From the NCBI GenBank assembly GCA_044221445.1, contig JBGAPF010000006.1:1-64000 (forward strand): 64,000 bases of DNA. The letters run 5' to 3'. Each line of letters opens with the position of its first letter. The stretch's first letter is position 1. Below are positions 60,660 to 64,000 of the stretch, one piece after another. The DNA comes from JBDHTS01 sp044221445. GTDB lineage: Bacteria; Pseudomonadota; Alphaproteobacteria; Micavibrionales; Micavibrionaceae. A program made the position numbers and the translations under genes. The notes below the pieces were generated by a model, which saw only the letters and a list, made by a program, of their open reading frames with translations, did not search any database and was not told the DNA's origin.

Positions 60660-61544
60660 ATGGATTTTATTCTGACATTTGTCGCGTCGTCTTCTCCTCT
60701 GTCTCTCGGGTTTTTGAGAGATGCACTTGCCATGGCGGGTCTCAGGGGTGAAATCTCGTGGGTGGAAGAAGGCAAGGCCGCCGACATCCTGTTGGAAGAA
60801 AGACCCGCTCCCCTTCATTTTGAAAAGCTATGGCCGCTTCTGGTGGCTGACCGGGTCGATATTTTTTCGACACGGTCAGATGCGCGCCGTAAATCCCTTT
60901 TGATCGCCGATATGGACGCCACCATCGTCACGGCGGAAACGCTGGACGAACTGGCCGCGCATGCCGGGCTGCAGGACAGGGTCGCTTCCATCACGGCCCG
61001 CGCGATGCGGGGCGAACTGGATTTCAGGGACGCCCTTAAAGAGCGTGTCGGCCTGCTAAAAGGACTGAGGCAGCAGGCCCTGGACGATACGCTTGCCAGG
61101 ATAGATTTATCCGAAGGCGCTTCTGTTCTGGTTCGTACTATGGCTGCGCATGGCGCGAGCTGCGTGCTTGTGTCCGGAGGCTTTACCTTCTTCACAGGGC
61201 CGGTCGCGCAAAAAACCGGGTTTCATCACCATCACGGCAATATCCTGGATATGGACGGCCTCCAGCTGGCAGGCACGGTGTCAGAGCCGATCCTCGATAA
61301 AAATGCCAAGCTGGATTTCCTGCGCCGTTATCGCGATGGGCTCAAGCTGAAAAATGATGACGTCATGGCCATTGGCGACGGCGCCAACGACTTGCCGATG
61401 CTGGAAGAGGCAGGGTTCGGTGTCGGGTACAGACCCAAACCGGCGGTGCGCGAGAAAATACATAACTGTATCCTCCATGGCGACCTGACGGCGGCTTTAT
61501 ACGCGCAAGGCTATACAAGCGCGGATTTCTTCACCGGGCATTAA
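60660..61544 (+). CDS. serB: Phosphoserine phosphatase
   Basis: HAD-family enzyme that dephosphorylates phosphoserine to serine. The 294 residues have an N-terminal ACT-like part (to about 75), the catalytic motif I IADMDATIV (nucleophile Asp84), motif II VLVSGGFTFF, Lys in ILDKNAKLDFL and motif IV AIGDGANDLPML. ATG 60660 is taken; it has no clear ribosome site, and a GTG at 60642 in frame is the alternative. A hairpin (arms at 60637-60644 and 60652-60659) lies directly upstream of the ATG and may affect translation. Confidence 0.93.
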   Translation: MDFILTFVASSSPLSLGFLRDALAMAGLRGEISWVEEGKAADILLEERPAPLHFEKLWPLLVADRVDIFSTRSDARRKSLLIADMDATIVTAETLDELAAHAGLQDRVASITARAMRGELDFRDALKERVGLLKGLRQQALDDTLARIDLSEGASVLVRTMAAHGASCVLVSGGFTFFTGPVAQKTGFHHHHGNILDMDGLQLAGTVSEPILDKNAKLDFLRRYRDGLKLKNDDVMAIGDGANDLPMLEEAGFGVGYRPKPAVREKIHNCILHGDLTAALYAQGYTSADFFTGH

Positions 61545-61615
61545 TCTTTTGGGGTTTACCATCCTCTGGCGTATCCTACTCTTACTATAAGCCCCCCGAT
61601 CCGAAAGCTGCCGCC

Positions 61616-62500
61616 ATGTCCGACCAGAAAACGAAATTTGTCGTTCCCGATGAGAAGCTGGAAGAATTGCTGCATCTATACTGCAGGGATTTTACGGCGC
61701 TCGAACGCATGGGCCGCTTCGATCCAATTACCGGCCGGGACGAGGAGATCATGCAAGTGATCCTGATCCTGTTGCAGAAGGGACGGAAGAATGCCGCCCT
61801 TCTGGCTCCCGCCGGGGTCGGTAAGACGGCTCTTGTCGTGGGTCTGGCGCAGCAGATCGTCAAAAACAACGTACCGGAATACCTGAAAGACGCGCGGGTG
61901 ATCGAGGTCGATATGGCAGCCATGGCGGCGGGCACCTCCGGCCCCGCCGAATTCCAGGCGCGCTTCATCCCCATTTGCCGCGGGCTTGCCGAACGCTATC
62001 GCGATGAATCCTACCCCAAGACGATTCTGTTCCTCGACGAGATCCATACTATCATGCCAGGGGTGAAAGGCAGCGCCTATGCGGGCCTGTCGGAGGTGAT
62101 GAAGCCGTATCTGACCGTCGGCGACCTGCACGTCATCGGCGCGACGACTTTGGATGAATTCCGCATTTATGTCGCCGCTGACCCGGCCCTCGACCGGCGT
62201 TTCCAGAAAGTACCTTTAAGCGTCCCGAACGAAGAGGAGACGTTCAACATCCTCGTCGCCCTGCGCCCTGGCTACGAAAAGCATCATAAGGTGACCGTTT
62301 CCGACGACCAGCTGCGTCGGATCGTCAAGCTCACCGCCGAGCATATGCAGCGCCGCAACCAGCCGGACAAATCCATCATCGTGATGGACGCCGCCATGGC
62401 CTATCATGTCATGCACCACGGGCGCGGCGGTGAAATCGATACGTCGGCGATCAATTACATCGTTTCGAAGGAAGCCAAGCTGCATCCGGACGCTTTGTAA
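61616..62500 (+). CDS. Stand-alone Clp-type (D1-like) AAA ATPase
   Basis: A 294-residue AAA protein resembling the first AAA module of ClpA/ClpB without the N-domain or second module. It begins with a region like the segment before the D1 module (LHLYCRDFTALERMGRFDPITGRDEEI), then Walker A LAPAGVGKT (63-71), Walker B ILFLDEIHTI (about 136-145), sensor-1-like HVIGATTLDEFR and an arginine-finger region DPALDRRFQKV, then a lid domain. Full Clp proteins are over 700 residues, so this is a distinct short form, not an obvious truncation, as the stop is clean. Its partner is unknown. Confidence 0.82.
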   Translation: MSDQKTKFVVPDEKLEELLHLYCRDFTALERMGRFDPITGRDEEIMQVILILLQKGRKNAALLAPAGVGKTALVVGLAQQIVKNNVPEYLKDARVIEVDMAAMAAGTSGPAEFQARFIPICRGLAERYRDESYPKTILFLDEIHTIMPGVKGSAYAGLSEVMKPYLTVGDLHVIGATTLDEFRIYVAADPALDRRFQKVPLSVPNEEETFNILVALRPGYEKHHKVTVSDDQLRRIVKLTAEHMQRRNQPDKSIIVMDAAMAYHVMHHGRGGEIDTSAINYIVSKEAKLHPDAL

Positions 62501-62512
62501 CTTTGTAAAATT

Positions 62513-63204
62513 TTATTTTTTATTTTGCTGCAGGACATCCTGCAGCAATTCCGACGCGTTATTATAGTCGGCGTCAACATAATCAGGAAAATTTTGCGGC
62601 TTCTGCCCATAATGCAGAAGGACGGTTCCCATGCCAAGCCGGTGCGGGATTGAAAGATTGCGCACCGTGTCTTCCACGAATAATGTCCGGGACCCTTCCA
62701 GATTCATATTTTTGAGAATCATGAGAAACGAGGCAGCGCTTTCGGCTTTTTCTCGAAACCGTAGTCTTCAAGCGCAAGGATGCAGTCCTCCGGAAACCAT
62801 TCGCGCAGCCCGAGACGAGTCAGGACTTTTCTAGCCCATTTGCCCGAACCGTGTGTGATCAGGCCATGGCGTAAACCCGTTTTGTAGAATAATTCGTCCA
62901 ATTCGGCGTTTTTTCCGATGATGGTTTCGTCCAGATGGTCGTGAAAACGGTGATGCAGCCAGACATCGTCGATCCCGAAATCCTTTACAAAGACACGGCC
63001 GCTGTAACCGTGGTCCGCAAACGATTGATTGGCAAGCCGGACGGCTTCCTCAAGGCTGAGCTCGACGCCGGCATCGATGGCGGCATGTGCGATCGCATGA
63101 TGAAAGGCATGTTTGACGGCATCTTCCAGCCGGTAAAGCGTATTATCCAGATCCCAGACGATGCCTTCGATGGTTTGAAGCTTCTGCGCGAAGTCTTTAC
63201 CCAT
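62513..63204 (-). pseudogene. HAD-family pyrimidine 5'-nucleotidase-like gene with a one-base frameshift
   Basis: Reading from 63204, a HAD hydrolase with motif I VWDLDNTLYRLE and a motif II-like LITHGSGKWARK proceeds to EDYGFEKKPK, then hits a stop at 62719. From 62722 a second frame continues the family pattern: SRTLFVEDTVRNLSIPHRLGMGTVLL (motif IV EDT). Joining them by adding one base in the short A-run at 62740-62742 (read on the minus strand) gives a seamless KPKSAASFLMILKN. So the gene probably lost one A. It may be inactive, or an assembly error in a homopolymer. The intact product would be about 230 residues, matching YjjG/SDT1-like nucleotidases. RsmC-like gene ends five bases upstream. 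Confidence 0.85.
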
Positions 63205-63208
63205 TGCT

Positions 63209-64000
63209 TCAACCCTGCCTGACGGCGCGATAGATTTTAAATCCCCGTGCCTCGTGCGTTTTTTCGACGCGACCGAAATGCTTCGTTAGAACCTTCTCAT
63301 AAGGCAGATGGCTGTTGGCGACCATATAAAGTGCCCCGCCGCGTTTCAGCGATGCGGCCGCTGTGCGCACGAAAGCTGCGCCGATATCGGAGTCCGTCGC
63401 CTTGCCTTCGTGAAAGGGCGGATTCATGACGATCCAGTCGAGGGTTTTCGCGCCGACGGTTTCACACGTCAAATCGGCCCATTCGTAAACGACAGAGGTT
63501 TTGAAACCCTGCAGGTTCATCCGGCATGCCTGCAGCGCGCGGCTATCGGCGTCGAGGCAATGCAATGTCTTGATTTGGTCGTTTTTTTGCAGGAGGGATC
63601 GGGACAAAACGCCGGTACCGCAACCGAAATCCGCGCCGATGCCTTTAAGGTCGCCTGGAAGATGCTGCAGCAAAGCTGCCGAACCGTCGTCGATCCTGTC
63701 CCATGCGAACAGGCCGGGGCAACTGTACAGTCCGGTCGTTTCACAGAGCCTGATATCGCCTGTTTTGGCCCATTTTTCCGCTTCCGGGGCCAGGAACGAT
63801 GCTTTTTTCTTTTGCGCCCAGACAACGCGGGCATGATGCTTCGACTGCGCTTCGGCGTGCAGGCCTAGAGCGGTATAATAACTTTCGATCCGTTTGCCAC
63901 CGGAATCGTTGTCCCCCGCGCAGACGATCCATCCGTCATCGACTGTATTCAAGGCGGCCTTCGCCAGAAGCGCGCGTGTTTCTTCGGCCTGGCGGCCTGC
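63209..64000 (-). CDS. RsmC-like 16S rRNA guanine-N2 methyltransferase (5' end outside window)
   Basis: SAM-dependent methyltransferase with the pattern of RsmC, which modifies G1207 of 16S rRNA. Visible: GWIVCAGDNDSGGKRIE and SKHHARVVWAQ of the degenerate N-terminal module, then SAM motif I GADFGCGTGVLS, LHCLDADSRAL and the catalytic motif NPPFHEG, with a C-terminal GGALYMVANSHLPYE. The reading frame stays open to base 64,000 (AGRQAEETRALLAKAA), so the true start is beyond the window and about 264 residues are visible. It precedes the HAD nucleotidase gene by four bases. Confidence 0.82.
   Translation of the reverse strand, partial: AGRQAEETRALLAKAALNTVDDGWIVCAGDNDSGGKRIESYYTALGLHAEAQSKHHARVVWAQKKKASFLAPEAEKWAKTGDIRLCETTGLYSCPGLFAWDRIDDGSAALLQHLPGDLKGIGADFGCGTGVLSRSLLQKNDQIKTLHCLDADSRALQACRMNLQGFKTSVVYEWADLTCETVGAKTLDWIVMNPPFHEGKATDSDIGAAFVRTAAASLKRGGALYMVANSHLPYEKVLTKHFGRVEKTHEARGFKIYRAVRQG

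Noticed and set aside
62719..62760. Programmed -1 frameshift in the HAD gene
   Set aside because: The nearby G-AAA-AAG is not a proper slippery heptamer for the needed shift, and the family match continues best when the shift is placed after KPK, which fits loss of one A.

Overview
The window is a moderately GC-rich, gene-dense bacterial chromosome segment. Several gene families point to Alphaproteobacteria: a ChvI/ChvG two-component pair, a DivL-type kinase homologue with Tyr in place of the phospho-accepting His, alphaproteobacterial AddB/AddA, IHF beta, and a trpF-trpB-trpA-accD-folC backbone. No species can be named. The left edge carries the end of a type IVB (Dot/Icm-like) secretion or conjugation locus. 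The rest is mostly housekeeping genes broken by a few AT-rich accessory patches.

Layout, left to right. 1-4.2 kb: the 3' part of icmB/dotO (the VirB4-like ATPase of type IVB systems) and three co-directional genes of unknown function. 4.2-6.1 kb: a UbiH-family flavin hydroxylase and an uncharacterised protein on the minus strand. 6.1-9.6 kb: a strong sigma70-type promoter drives rpmH-rnpA-yidD-yidC-engB, with overlapping reading frames. 9.7-12.3 kb: an AMIN-amidase, a small lipoprotein, ihfB and a LapA-like gene coupled to pyrF. 13-21 kb: trpF, then a reversed pdxS-VOC-pdxT block (vitamin B6 synthesis), then trpB, a methyltransferase wedged between trpB and trpA, accD and folC. The 3' end of folC turns abruptly AT-rich and runs into an orphan HipA-like kinase. 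22.6-33 kb: chvI-chvG-tsaE-murU-addB-addA-trxA, almost all start/stop-overlapped. 33.5-37 kb: thrS, an unknown gene, and infC with a rare ATC start. 37.6-43.5 kb: ahcY, a GH144-type glucanase-like protein, metF, a GNAT, a ferredoxin-NADP reductase and a secreted protein. 43.5-50 kb: a DivL-like protein, creA, a CbbX-like AAA protein and guaA.

50-54.9 kb is an accessory region behind guaA: an AT-rich membrane protein, a DUF4143 AAA protein, a frameshifted fragment of yaiI, an exported beta-rich protein, a Fic enzyme and then intact yaiI. 55-59 kb is a run of small envelope and stress genes: an NTF2-like protein, Gly-zipper and acidic lipoproteins, an RcnB-like protein, a TMEM175-like channel and Pmp3, separated by clear hairpin terminators. 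59-64 kb: serC and serB, a stand-alone Clp-type AAA ATPase, a HAD nucleotidase broken by a one-base frameshift, and an RsmC-like methyltransferase that runs off the right edge.

Metabolic themes: tryptophan, PLP and serine synthesis are close together (TrpB and SerC are PLP enzymes), and ahcY and metF cover the methyl cycle. Envelope biogenesis and sensing (YidC, amidase, ChvGI, MurU, a GH144-like protein, lipoproteins) recur throughout. No tRNA, rRNA, CRISPR array, integrase or insertion sequence was recognised.
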